Shown in pieces: positions 34,672-43,700 of a stretch of DNA of 64,000 bases. The stretch is from an uncultured Treponema sp. Its GTDB lineage: Bacteria > Spirochaetota > Spirochaetia > Treponematales > Treponemataceae. The notes beneath the pieces are model-generated. The model was not told the origin of the DNA. It searched no databases and saw only the letters and a program-made list of their open reading frames with translations. Numbering within the stretch: the stretch's first letter is position 1; each line of letters opens with the position of its first letter. The stretch spans positions 74,529-138,528 of the forward strand of contig CAJUBD010000010.1 of assembly GCA_910584475.1 (NCBI GenBank), written 5' to 3'. Made by a program: the position numbers and the translations under genes.

Positions 34672-35085
34672 ATGGGCTTGCTTTTTGACGACATTTCAAT
34701 CAGCACGATAATAGGAGCCGGCTCATCGTTAAAAGGAGATCTGAGCGTTTCAGGCGCGGTGATGATTGACGGCGACCTTGACGGTGACTTGCAGACGACA
34801 GGAAATATAATTATTGGCGAAGCGGCGCGAATTCGGGGAAACATCAGCGCGAAATCTGCCGTGGTAAACGGAATCGTTTTGGGCGACATTTCCGCTCCCG
34901 AAAGCATCAAACTGAACGCTTCGTCCGCCGTAATCGGAAACATCGCCACGAGAAAATTGCAAATCGCAAATGGCGTGGTTTTTCACGGACACTGCATCGC
35001 ACTTTTCGACGAGTCTTCGTTTGAAGCGGAAAGACAAAGGCAGAACGAAATTCGCGAAATCAAAAGCAAATCAATAATCAAATGA
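34672..35085 (+). CDS. Bactofilin
   Basis: Cytoskeletal polymer protein of 137 residues with the right-handed beta-helix pattern (IIGAGSSLKGDLSVSGAVMI, GDLDGDLQTTGNIIIGEAA). The short polar tails are typical. It likely places the M23 peptidase encoded upstream. TAGGAGG precedes the ATG, and the sequence CTTGACTTTTTAT just before it is shared with the leader of the methyltransferase gene at 55090. Confidence 0.95.
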   Translation: MGLLFDDISISTIIGAGSSLKGDLSVSGAVMIDGDLDGDLQTTGNIIIGEAARIRGNISAKSAVVNGIVLGDISAPESIKLNASSAVIGNIATRKLQIANGVVFHGHCIALFDESSFEAERQRQNEIREIKSKSIIK

Positions 35086-35618
35086 ATTCAATCGACCCCA
35101 CTTCAAACGGATTGTATTACAACGCGACGCAAGCGACACAAAGCCAAATCGCTTCCGACATGGCACGACGCAAGGAAAAAGAGCAGGGCGTAAAAAAGCC
35201 GCTTTTTTCTTCGCTCGTCCAAAAAAATCTGCGACAGAATTCTTTGGCGGCGGCAGGGCTTCCTGCGGAAATCGCGGAAATGAGTCAGGAAGAGGCGATC
35301 ATTTTTTTGAAGGATCAACTTGACATTGCTGGCGACGAACTCAGTCAATTCGGAAGCGGTGAAAGTTTTGAGAAGTACAAAAAAGCGGTCGGACAATTTA
35401 TCCGTTATATCGAAAAGAATAATTTCACTTTGGAAGAGCACAAACGGCCGGGATTTCGACGCGGAAAAAAACGCGAGCCTTTGGTTTTGATTCAGGCGAT
35501 AAACCAAAAGTTGGATCATCTCGCCTACGACATTTGGTACAATCATTTGGACAAACTCAAATTGCTTGAAAAAATTCACGAAATAAACGGTTTGGTTATA
35601 GACTTAACTGCGATTTAA
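35082..35618 (+). CDS. yaaR: YaaR family (DUF327) protein
   Basis: 178 residues, helical. Overlaps the bactofilin stop by 4 nt (ATGA), so translationally coupled. The C-terminal FIRYIEKNNFTLEEHKRPG, LVLIQAINQKLDHLAYDI and LLEKIHEINGLVIDLTA fit DUF327. Its role is not established; in other bacteria it is close to yaaT/ricT, as here. Confidence 0.88.
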   Translation: MNSIDPTSNGLYYNATQATQSQIASDMARRKEKEQGVKKPLFSSLVQKNLRQNSLAAAGLPAEIAEMSQEEAIIFLKDQLDIAGDELSQFGSGESFEKYKKAVGQFIRYIEKNNFTLEEHKRPGFRRGKKREPLVLIQAINQKLDHLAYDIWYNHLDKLKLLEKIHEINGLVIDLTAI

Positions 35619-35709
35619 AAGTAAAATATAAATTGAACAAGATTCATTTGAAATCAAGTTAAAAAATGAAGTCTCTCAAAATTGGCGGCTTTATTTTTAG
35701 GAAAAAATT

Positions 35710-36624
35710 ATGAGCGACATTTTTGAAAATGATATAGAACAAGAAGAAGACATCGCGGCTTTGGAAGACGATTCGGGCGCGGAAGTTTCAAACGAAAAAT
35801 TTATTTTTGACGAGCCGCTTTATGCTCTAAAGTTGGATTATTCTTGCGAAGGCGTTTTTGCTTCACCCGGCGGATTTAAATTGGAACAAGGTGAAAATGT
35901 CATCGTGCCGACGCGCTACGGAAAAGATTTGGCTCGCGTTTTAGGCAAGGCAAAAAGCCCGCTCGGCATAAAAAAAGACGACATTGTTCAAATCGAGCGC
36001 AAGGCCACTTCCGCCGATTTGCAAAAGGCCGAAAATTTCAAAAAAAAGGAAAAGGACGCGTTCAAGGTTTTTCAGGAAAAAGTCGCGGCGCACAAACTCA
36101 ATATGAAATTAGTCGGCGTGCATTTTTTGATTGACGAGCCGAAAGCACTTTTCTTTTTCAGCGCGGATCAGCGCGTGGATTTTCGCGAACTCGTAAAAGA
36201 TTTGGTGAGCGTTTTCAAAATGCGAATCGAATTGCGGCAAATCGGCGTGCGCGACGAGTCGCGCATAACAGGTGGCTTGGGAATTTGCGGCAGGGCATGT
36301 TGCTGCCACGCCATCAGCGACAAACTGCGCCCTGTTTCTATCCGAATGGCGAAAGACCAAAATCTTTCGCTGAACTCAATGAAAATTTCAGGACAATGCG
36401 GACGGCTTTTGTGTTGCCTTTCATACGAATATGATTTTTATTCTGAAGCGCGAAAAAAGCTTCCCCAAGAAGGCGCGCGGATTTTCTATGACGGAACGAA
36501 TTTCAGAATCACGGAAATCAATCCGCTTTCTTCAATGATAAAACTCTACGGTGAGGACGGCAGGATTATCGAAGTAAATTCAAAGCGTTTCATAAAGGAA
36601 AACAATCGCTGGCGAATAAATTGA
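35710..36624 (+). CDS. ricT: RicT/YaaT family PSP1-domain protein
   Basis: 304 residues. The PSP1 core carries the cysteine motifs GGLGICGRACCC and GQCGRLLCCLSYEYDFY, which bind iron-sulfur clusters in RicT. In Bacillus, RicT works with RicA and RicF in mRNA maturation by RNase Y. The N-terminal 35 residues are acidic. AGGAAAAAATT precedes the ATG. Confidence 0.92.
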   Translation: MSDIFENDIEQEEDIAALEDDSGAEVSNEKFIFDEPLYALKLDYSCEGVFASPGGFKLEQGENVIVPTRYGKDLARVLGKAKSPLGIKKDDIVQIERKATSADLQKAENFKKKEKDAFKVFQEKVAAHKLNMKLVGVHFLIDEPKALFFFSADQRVDFRELVKDLVSVFKMRIELRQIGVRDESRITGGLGICGRACCCHAISDKLRPVSIRMAKDQNLSLNSMKISGQCGRLLCCLSYEYDFYSEARKKLPQEGARIFYDGTNFRITEINPLSSMIKLYGEDGRIIEVNSKRFIKENNRWRIN

Positions 36625-36636
36625 AAAAAAATCGGT

Positions 36637-36684
36637 AGCAAGCCGCAAGGCTTGCGTTATATTTTCGACGCAAAATTTAAACGC
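36637..36684 (+). repeat. 48-bp dispersed repeat, copy 2
   Basis: Begins with the hairpin AGCAAGCCGCAAGGCTTGCG just after ricT. It differs from 31116-31163 at three positions. Shorter relatives occur near 3561, 12603 and 32374. Confidence 0.7.
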
Positions 36685-36697
36685 GCCCAAATTTTTC

Positions 36698-36726
36698 TTG
36701 CACAGGATTTGCGTTTGCGATAAAAT
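36698..36726 (+). promoter_or_regulatory. Promoter of the GNAT gene, probably leaderless
   Basis: TTGCAC at 36698-36703, 17-nt spacer, TAAAAT at 36721-36726. Only 6 nt separate it from the ATG at 36733, with no Shine-Dalgarno. Confidence 0.6.
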
Positions 36727-36732
36727 GAAATT

Positions 36733-37200
36733 ATGATTAGACGAGCGGAAGAAAAAGACATCGCTGGACTAAACCGGCTTTTGGAACAAGTGCTGATGGT
36801 GCACTACGAGGGGCGGCCTGATTTGTGGCGGGCGAACGCGAAGAAATATACAGACGCGCAGCTCAAAGAAATCTTGTGCGATGAAAGCCGCCCAGTTTTT
36901 GTTTGCGTGGACAATGTCGGCTACGTCCAAGGCTACGCGTTCTGCGTAGTGGAAGATTTTACAGACGACAACGTTCGCGCACCGAAAAAGTCGCTTTACA
37001 TCGACGACCTTTGTGTCGATGAGAATTCGCGTGGCAAACACATTGGAACTTCTCTTTACAATTATGTTTTGGATTTTGCGAAGTCGAACGGCTTCTACAG
37101 CATCACGCTGAATGTTTGGGAAAGCAACAAAGGCGCACGAGCATTCTACGACGCGATGGGACTTGTTCCGCTGAAAACTTGCTTGGAAAAAATTTTGTAA
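36733..37200 (+). CDS. GNAT family N-acetyltransferase
   Basis: 155 residues. Acetyl-CoA loop in LCVDENSRGKHIGTSLYNYV and the C-terminal LNVWESNKGARAFYDAMGL are diagnostic. The substrate is unknown; small amines, amino acids or protein N termini are all possible. Confidence 0.9.
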   Translation: MIRRAEEKDIAGLNRLLEQVLMVHYEGRPDLWRANAKKYTDAQLKEILCDESRPVFVCVDNVGYVQGYAFCVVEDFTDDNVRAPKKSLYIDDLCVDENSRGKHIGTSLYNYVLDFAKSNGFYSITLNVWESNKGARAFYDAMGLVPLKTCLEKIL

Positions 37201-37437
37201 AAGCAGATGGAAAAAGAAAATCTGGAAATGCAAATTCAAAATTAACGAGCGAATTCCGAAAACGGAAATTCAAATCTTGGTTTTCGCTGTTGGAAATTCT
37301 CGTAAAACTTTTCGCGCAAATCGCCGTGAATGTTCTGGACTATGCTATAAGCAGGATTTTAACTTTTAGGAAAAAGTGAATTTTGTTCGCAGGAAGAAAG
37401 TTCTCAAAAAGTGGATCGCAAGAAATCGGAATTTCAC

Positions 37438-38342
37438 ATCTACAACAGTAGAAATTTTGTATTTGTCTGAAGCACATAACGTATGCCCCACAGCAGATTG
37501 ATCTACAACAGTAGAAATTTTGTATTTGTCTGAAGCCAAATTTTTCATCTTCAATCTCTACAATCTACAACAGTAGAAATTTTGTATTTGTCTGAAGCAA
37601 AACCTGAACTTTCTTACCCTTTGCATCTACAACAGTAGAAATTTTGTATTTGTCTGAAGCGTTAAGTTATCTTCTTTCAATTTCTCACATCTACAACAGT
37701 AGAAATTTTGTATTTGTCTGAAGCGCCTTTAAGGTGAGCAATGAACCGAATCTACAACAGTAGAAATTTTGTATTTGTCTGAAGCGCCTTTAAGGTGAGC
37801 AATGAACCGAATCTACAACAGTAGAAATTTTGTATTTGTCTGAAGCCACTTGACAAAAAAACAAGTTCATGTATCTACAACAGTAGAAATTTTGTATTTG
37901 TCTGAAGCCATGGTGCGCGCAAATGCTCTAACTTATCTACAACAGTAGAAATTTTGTATTTGTCTGAAGCGACCGCGCGTTTGGTGCGGAACATCCATCT
38001 ACAACAGTAGAAATTTTGTATTTGTCTGAAGCAAATCACTCGGGGTTTTTTCCGTCCTTATCTACAACAGTAGAAATTTTGTATTTGTCTGAAGCCAAGT
38101 CCTTCTTGGCTAGGTAGACGATCTACAACAGTAGAAATTTTGTATTTGTCTGAAGCGCGGCGGATTGACTTACACCACCACGATCTACAACAGTAGAAAT
38201 TTTGTATTTGTCTGAAGCTCACAAGGCTGTGTATGTCCGTTTCCAATCTACAACAGTAGAAATTTTGTATTTGTCTGAAGCCTGTTTTCAGAGGTTTTTC
38301 CCTTGTATCTACAACAGTAGAAATTTTGTATTTGTCTGAAGC
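37438..38342 (-). CRISPR. Type V-A CRISPR array, 15 repeats and 14 spacers
   Basis: Fifteen identical 36-nt repeats. Read on the minus strand they begin GCTTCAGACAAATACAAAAT and end with the Cas12a handle TTTCTACTGTTGTAGAT. Spacers are 25-28 nt. Transcription should run leftward from the leader beside cas2, so the newest spacer is 38282-38306 and the oldest 37474-37500. Spacers at 37725-37749 and 37786-37810 are identical, which means one repeat-spacer unit was duplicated. No spacer matched elsewhere in this window by eye. Confidence 0.98.
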
Positions 38343-38459
38343 CCTAACTTTTGTACAACAGTACGGTATCTTGCTGTTTTTCGCATTTATTGCATAAAAA
38401 ATAGATAAAATCGCTTCTTTTTCCATTTTTATTACAGTAAGACCTAGGGTTTGCAGTTT
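38343..38459 (-). promoter_or_regulatory. CRISPR leader
   Basis: AT-rich stretch between cas2 and the first repeat. It contains GTACAACAGTAC at 38353-38364. On the minus strand this reads GTACTGTTGTAC, mimicking the repeat handle with the same TGTT loop. Confidence 0.7.
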
Positions 38460-38735
38460 TTAGCTAATGACGAAGATCTCTTTTTCTTCATTCTTGGCAT
38501 AACCATAGCACGTTTTCTTGCATGTTTCAGATAAAGTAATTATAATGATACTGTCTTCCTCTGTAAAGTGCTTTACATATGTATTTTGAATTTCTGTTTC
38601 AATGTTTCGCAGGACGGTTTCGCTATTTTTTATTTCAAAGACAGAATACTGCAATCTGAATCCGAATTTTGAAAGATACTTTGCAAATTTCGTGCGAAGT
38701 TTGTCATCACTGATATCATACGTTATCAAAAGCAT
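38460..38735 (-). CDS. cas2: CRISPR-associated endonuclease Cas2
   Basis: 91 residues, ferredoxin-like. MLLITYDISDDKLRTKFAKY carries the conserved Asp after the first strand; RLQYSVFEIKNS is the second conserved block. Forms the Cas1-Cas2 spacer integration complex. Its start overlaps the cas1 stop. Confidence 0.96.
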   Translation of the reverse strand: MLLITYDISDDKLRTKFAKYLSKFGFRLQYSVFEIKNSETVLRNIETEIQNTYVKHFTEEDSIIIITLSETCKKTCYGYAKNEEKEIFVIS

Positions 38736-39706
38736 TAGGTTTCCTCCATATCAAAAACAGGAAATTCTTCTGCAGGCTTGTCACGCATAAAGGCGCGATA
38801 ATATCCTTGCAAATAAATAAAGATTTCGTTTTTGTATTCCATAATTGCCTCCAAAATAAGTGAGATGTATTTTTGCGAGTTTTTCCAAGGGAGAATATAT
38901 TGACTCTGATTTTTCCAAAAATCCTTCTTGCTCACTTGTCCGAGGTTCATTGCCTTTAGGATTGCCGCATCAACAATCGGACGAAACGGCTCTTCGAGGT
39001 CGCATACAAGCGACTTCCTGTGAAAAAACTGTGTATGCAGGATTCCTACATACACATCAAATCCGTACATTTCTAAAAGCGCATTTACAATGTTGAACAA
39101 AATCGTGTAGCCAATATCCAGCAATGTGTTTGTAATATCATTTTTCACACGCGGCTGGCGCGACTTCCAGTTATAGGCGGCAAACAGCGTTTTGAAATAT
39201 AGTTTCGCGCTTACACCTTCAATTCCCATTATTTCTTGAACTGACAAGCCAGGATTTAAAACGTCTTTTTCATAGCGTTCAAGGTCTGCAATCACACGTT
39301 TTTCATCATCCGCCTTTTTCCGTATCTTTTTTAAAAGAAAGTTTTGATTGTGAATTTTGTTTGAAATCACCCGCGCAGCGATATCGGTCTTGTCGTACGC
39401 ATATTGTCTCTTTCTCAGAAGCACATTTCCTTCGGCTTTCGAAGGCAGAATCATCGTCACGCGAAGACTTGCCGTCATGAATACAATGGTGAAGCCAAAT
39501 TTTTTTGAACGCTCAAGCAGCCCTGTTGTCACGCAGTAGTCGCCGCATACAAACAGCGCGAAAAGACGATAGCAAGTGGACTGATGCTTTGTTTTTCCTT
39601 CCGAATCGGAAACAATGATGTTGTCGTTTTTAAAGCTGATTTTTTCGCCGCGATTCGAAAAAACAAAGGCAATCTGCTTGTGCTCAAAGTCCCTCGTGCT
39701 CATCAT
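38735..39706 (-). CDS. cas1: CRISPR-associated integrase Cas1
   Basis: About 323 residues from the ATG at 39706, which has GGAGG upstream and overlaps the cas4 stop (ATGA). Metal ligands: Glu in MGIEGVSAKLYF, His in GILHTQFFHRKSLVCDL, and Asp in EEPFRPIVD. Catalyses spacer insertion at the leader. The frame extends to 39778, but that start lies inside cas4. Confidence 0.96.
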   Translation of the reverse strand: MMSTRDFEHKQIAFVFSNRGEKISFKNDNIIVSDSEGKTKHQSTCYRLFALFVCGDYCVTTGLLERSKKFGFTIVFMTASLRVTMILPSKAEGNVLLRKRQYAYDKTDIAARVISNKIHNQNFLLKKIRKKADDEKRVIADLERYEKDVLNPGLSVQEIMGIEGVSAKLYFKTLFAAYNWKSRQPRVKNDITNTLLDIGYTILFNIVNALLEMYGFDVYVGILHTQFFHRKSLVCDLEEPFRPIVDAAILKAMNLGQVSKKDFWKNQSQYILPWKNSQKYISLILEAIMEYKNEIFIYLQGYYRAFMRDKPAEEFPVFDMEET

Positions 39707-40287
39707 AAAAAACCTCCGTTGTACTTTTTCGGAGACAGCGGGCGGTCGCAAAAATCGTTGTAGATACAGTGTGCGCATTTCTCTTTGTTTTCAGGGACAA
39801 ACGAATTCAAATCAAAGTTTTGCATGGCGTAGTTTGCCGCCTTGAATTTTTCAAACATTGCCGGATTAGCTTCCGGCAGGGTAACGGAATGTACAGTGTT
39901 GTTGTCGAAAGAGTAAAAATGAAGTTGCTTCACGGTGTATCCCATTTCGCGAAGGCAGAGACATTGCGCGTAAAGTTGAAAGATGTAGCCGTCATAAATT
40001 TTTTCGATGTGTTTTTTCCGCTCCGTCAAAAGTTTTTTTTCCACATCGAAAACATCGATTTTTCCGCACAGCTTGTACTCGTCGGAATATACATCGATTC
40101 CCTGCAAAATATTTTTGTGCGTCGAGTATCGTTTTTCGTCCACCGCCGAATGCGCTGCCTTTCCGTCGAACTGTGCCTTTCCATAGTACAGATGCTCGGA
40201 AAGTTCACCATAGAGCTGATGATAATAAATCGAAAGCGGGCAAAATATAAAGTCGTTTAGATAGCTTATTTTAAGGTAAAGTTCCAT
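39703..40287 (-). CDS. cas4: CRISPR-associated exonuclease Cas4
   Basis: 194 residues. N-terminal Cys in LNDFIFCPLSIYYHQLY and the C-terminal CAHCIYNDFCDRP cluster form the Fe-S site; GKIDVFDVEKKLLTERKK is the RecB-like nuclease core. Trims prespacers and selects PAM-containing ends. Followed by cas1 with overlap, so cas4-cas1-cas2 are one translation-coupled unit. Confidence 0.95.
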   Translation of the reverse strand: MELYLKISYLNDFIFCPLSIYYHQLYGELSEHLYYGKAQFDGKAAHSAVDEKRYSTHKNILQGIDVYSDEYKLCGKIDVFDVEKKLLTERKKHIEKIYDGYIFQLYAQCLCLREMGYTVKQLHFYSFDNNTVHSVTLPEANPAMFEKFKAANYAMQNFDLNSFVPENKEKCAHCIYNDFCDRPLSPKKYNGGFL

Positions 40288-40345
40288 AGGTTAATTATTA
40301 CATTTTTATTATTTGTTTGGCTTGTTGTTTTGTCATAGATTGTCC

Positions 40346-40620
40346 TTATTCATAATGTGTCCACATACGCAATATTTGAACGATTTTTTCACTTTCGCAG
40401 AATTTATAAACAAGACGATGCTGTATATTGATTCTCCGTGAATAAAAACCAAGCAAATCGCCGACAAGTTTTTCGTAAGGCGGCGGATTTTGAAAAGGAT
40501 TTGCAGACAGAATTGCAAGCAATTCTGTAGCCTTGCTTTTTAGACCGCATTCTTTTATTTTTCTTGAGTCCTAAACCGCCTGCTTTAAGTAAACAATTTT
40601 CCACATCTAATACAGCCATA
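40346..40620 (-). pseudogene. Frameshifted YoeB/Txe-family toxin remnant
   Basis: The C-terminal two-thirds reads ATELLAILSANPFQNPPPYE, GFYSRRINIQHRLVYKF and ILRMWTHYE, which is diagnostic for YoeB/Txe mRNA-cleaving toxins. A stop precedes this frame. The likely N-terminal part (LLKAGGLGLKKN) is in another frame, and the normal start is missing. No antitoxin gene was found. It lies between cas12a and cas4 on the same strand. Confidence 0.7.
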
Positions 40621-40631
40621 TACACCTCTTA

Positions 40632-40670
40632 TAAAAAGCCAAGATTGGAAATTTTTAAATCTCCAATCTT
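40632..40670 (-). terminator. Terminator after cas12a
   Basis: On the minus strand AAGATTGGA (as 40662-40670 complement) pairs with TCCAATCTT (40641-40649 complement), followed by a GCTTTTTAT run. A second hairpin (CCTGTG/CACAGG) overlaps the cas12a stop region near 40674-40712. Confidence 0.55.
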
Positions 40671-40719
40671 TATCCTGTGTAATGACAAAATATTAGGCTG
40701 CCATTGCACAGGGTAATCT

Positions 40720-43700
40720 TTATTTTAAACGTTTCTTTTCCTGCACAAATTTAAACCAATCGGCATTGGAAATTTTCAAATCCGCTTTCTTGAGATTAGC
40801 ATCTTCCGTTGCGGAGAATCGCTGAAGCAGCAGCAGTCCTTTCAGCGCGATGTGATACGCTCCGTTTGCATCGGCGTCGATTGGAAGTTTTGCCGCACTT
40901 CCGTTTTCCGCCAATTTTTTTTGCTCACGGCTGTCAAAGAATGTCCCGTTTATGTTTTTTACGGGCGAAATGATATAATCTTCGCCGCTTGAAGCATTGG
41001 AATTTCGCATTTGCAAAATGAGTTTGAAATTTTTAAACATCGAATCCCAAAAACTCGCAACTTCAGACACAGGTTTTTCGCCGTCCTTTAAATCCGCGCC
41101 TATTTCCAAAATCGAATCGATTAAATTCGTGCCGCTTTTAAAATCTATGTTGCATTGATTGAAAATCTTTTTAAATTCATCGGTCGGATAAACATCTGAA
41201 TGCGATTTTGACTTGGGCAAATATGCAATTCTTTTTTCGCGGGAATAAACAGTCCATTTCGTTACAGACATTTCATTTTTGCCTTTTCCGTCGAAATTTT
41301 TATAATCAAACGTAAACGCAAAAGATTCGGTTTCCGCATCGTAGCGAATTTCATCGAATTTTGAAAAGAACTCACGCTTTTTGTGCACGTTCGTCAAATC
41401 ACGCAAATTCAGTAAATCCGCAAATCCGGTTTTCGGATCGATTTTCGAAGTGTATCCGGCAGGAACGTAAAACAAAAATCCCGACTGTTTTCCGAGTTTT
41501 TGAAAACTTTCAAATTGTCCCGCCAATTGGTAGCCGTTTAGAACTCCGCCCGCTTCGGAAAAACCTTTGTCCTTGAACACAAGATAATTCAGTTTGTCGA
41601 TGAGCATGTGTTCGAATTTTTGATAGACTTGTTTTTCAACATGGAAGCGTCCGCGCTTAAAACCGAAATTCAAATCTTCCATTACGATAACGGCGTTGTA
41701 TCGAATCATCAGTTTTGCAAGTTCATGGATTACGGCAGAAAGATAGCCTTCCTTTAATTCGGCGATTTTGCCGATTGCGTTCCAGTTTTTTCGGGCGGCG
41801 TCGCGTTCTTTTTCGCGATTGTCAAGTTTTTCGTGGTAATTTACTTTTACAGATTGCCCGCTTTTGTTGCGCTCAACTTCATTGAATGAAAATTGTTTGA
41901 GTATTTCGCCTTTTTGATTTATAAGCGACAGATAGATTAAGTGCCGCTCGCCGCGGTCAAGCCCGATAATGTTCACATCGGGATTATTTTTTAAGAACTT
42001 CTTGACACGTTCGTTCATTGCAAAGGCGTTTCCTTGCGCTTTAAAATTGATAGTGATTGGAACATGAAACAAAAACTTGGGTTCCGAAAATCGTCTGTCT
42101 TTTGTAATATCGTGTCCCGCTGTTTTTACAGTCACTTTGTGTTCATCGGCATATTTTTGCGTTTCTTCCGAAAGCGTATTCTGCTTGCCGTTTTCAAATT
42201 TGTAAATTTCCTCGTAAATCTCCTTCGGGATAGAAAAGCCGTCTTGCGTAATTTTGTTTACGAGTTTTGAACCTTTTTTATGGACAATCGGCTCTTTTAT
42301 TCCTTTTTCACGATAAAAAAGTTCTGCTTCGCCGTTTAGTTTTAACACAGTGTCTTGCAAATTCTCTTTGCTGAAAAGATTTTTCCAATACAAAGTGTGC
42401 ATATTCGGAGCGCCGATTGCGCCCTCGGCAAAATCCTTGTTGTAGATTTGGAAGAGATACAGTTTGCCGTTTGCAACCATTTCATCAATTGCGGATTCAG
42501 GAATATCAGCAAAATTGATTTTATATCCTTGTTCTGAAACTTCCCTATAAAAATCGCTTATGTCTTTGTATGACGCTGTGTCCGAAAAAGTAAATCCGAA
42601 ATTTTTCCAGTCATCATGGCGATTGATTGCCTCTTTAAACCAGTCAATTAACCGATGGCAAAATTTAATATCAAAGTTACCGCCTTTTTTATGCAATCCT
42701 TTATCATAACCGGTCAGGATTTCTTCGGGCGGACAGAAAGTTGCTTTTCCTTTTTTCGAAAAGAATACTTTCGGAAGCATTTTGTTCGGTCCGGGAAGCA
42801 GTTTGTAAGCCATTTTTTGATAGCATTTTTCACCATTCGATTCGTATTTTTCTTGAAATTTTGGCTTGTCGTGCGCGTTCATTATTCCCAGAAAATATTT
42901 ATCGTCTTTTATCAAAATGATTGCATCGTTTTCCCGTTCTTTATTTTCATCCCAGCCGTTGGCAAGTGTTGCGCAATCAAAATTCAACTTGAATTTTGAT
43001 TGCGCATCTGTTTTTTTCGCGATATAGTTTCTTGTTTTATTGTAAAGGGAAATCACTTCGCTGAGCGCGGAATATACTTCGTCATAAACCGTATAAAAAT
43101 TCGCGTCGCCCAAACCGCTTACTTTTAAAGGCTTAATGCGATGAAGAAGATTTTGCACAGAGTCCAAATAATTCTTGATTTTTTCAACGTCGGCTGGTTT
43201 TTCACGCAGCGTTTTCTCAGACGGAACAGTTTCAAAAACCTTATGCATTGCGGTAAAATCATTCTCTATTTCCGTGCATAAATCTTTTATTGACGGCTCA
43301 ATGACTTCTTCGCTTTTTGTAAAAACTCCTGTTTGCTTGTCAAAATACCAGCGGTTTGTCGTTCCGAAATAATCTTGTATGCGGATTGCCGCAGGCGAAC
43401 AATTTTCTGAGCTGTATTCCAAAACGGCATTAAGTTCTGCAATGCTGAAAATTCCTTTTGTTTTAGAAGTGTCGTCGTCAAGTTCCTTTTTCCAGCGTTT
43501 CTGTTCTTTTTTGTTTAAATTCTCTGCCGCAAAGATGTTCATGCGCTTTTGCAAATATGCCCAGTCGCCTGTCAAAACTCTTGAAATATTGTTTATATCT
43601 TTTTGATTTATATAAATTTGGGACAAATCGAATTGCGTAATATTTTCGCAGAGTTCTGTTACGACAGTGAAAACAGTTTTCCCTTCGTTATTTTTCGAAT

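Noticed and set aside
37366..38426. Short open frames inside the CRISPR array
   Set aside because: Their repeated peptide (SDKYKISTVVD) is just the translated repeat.
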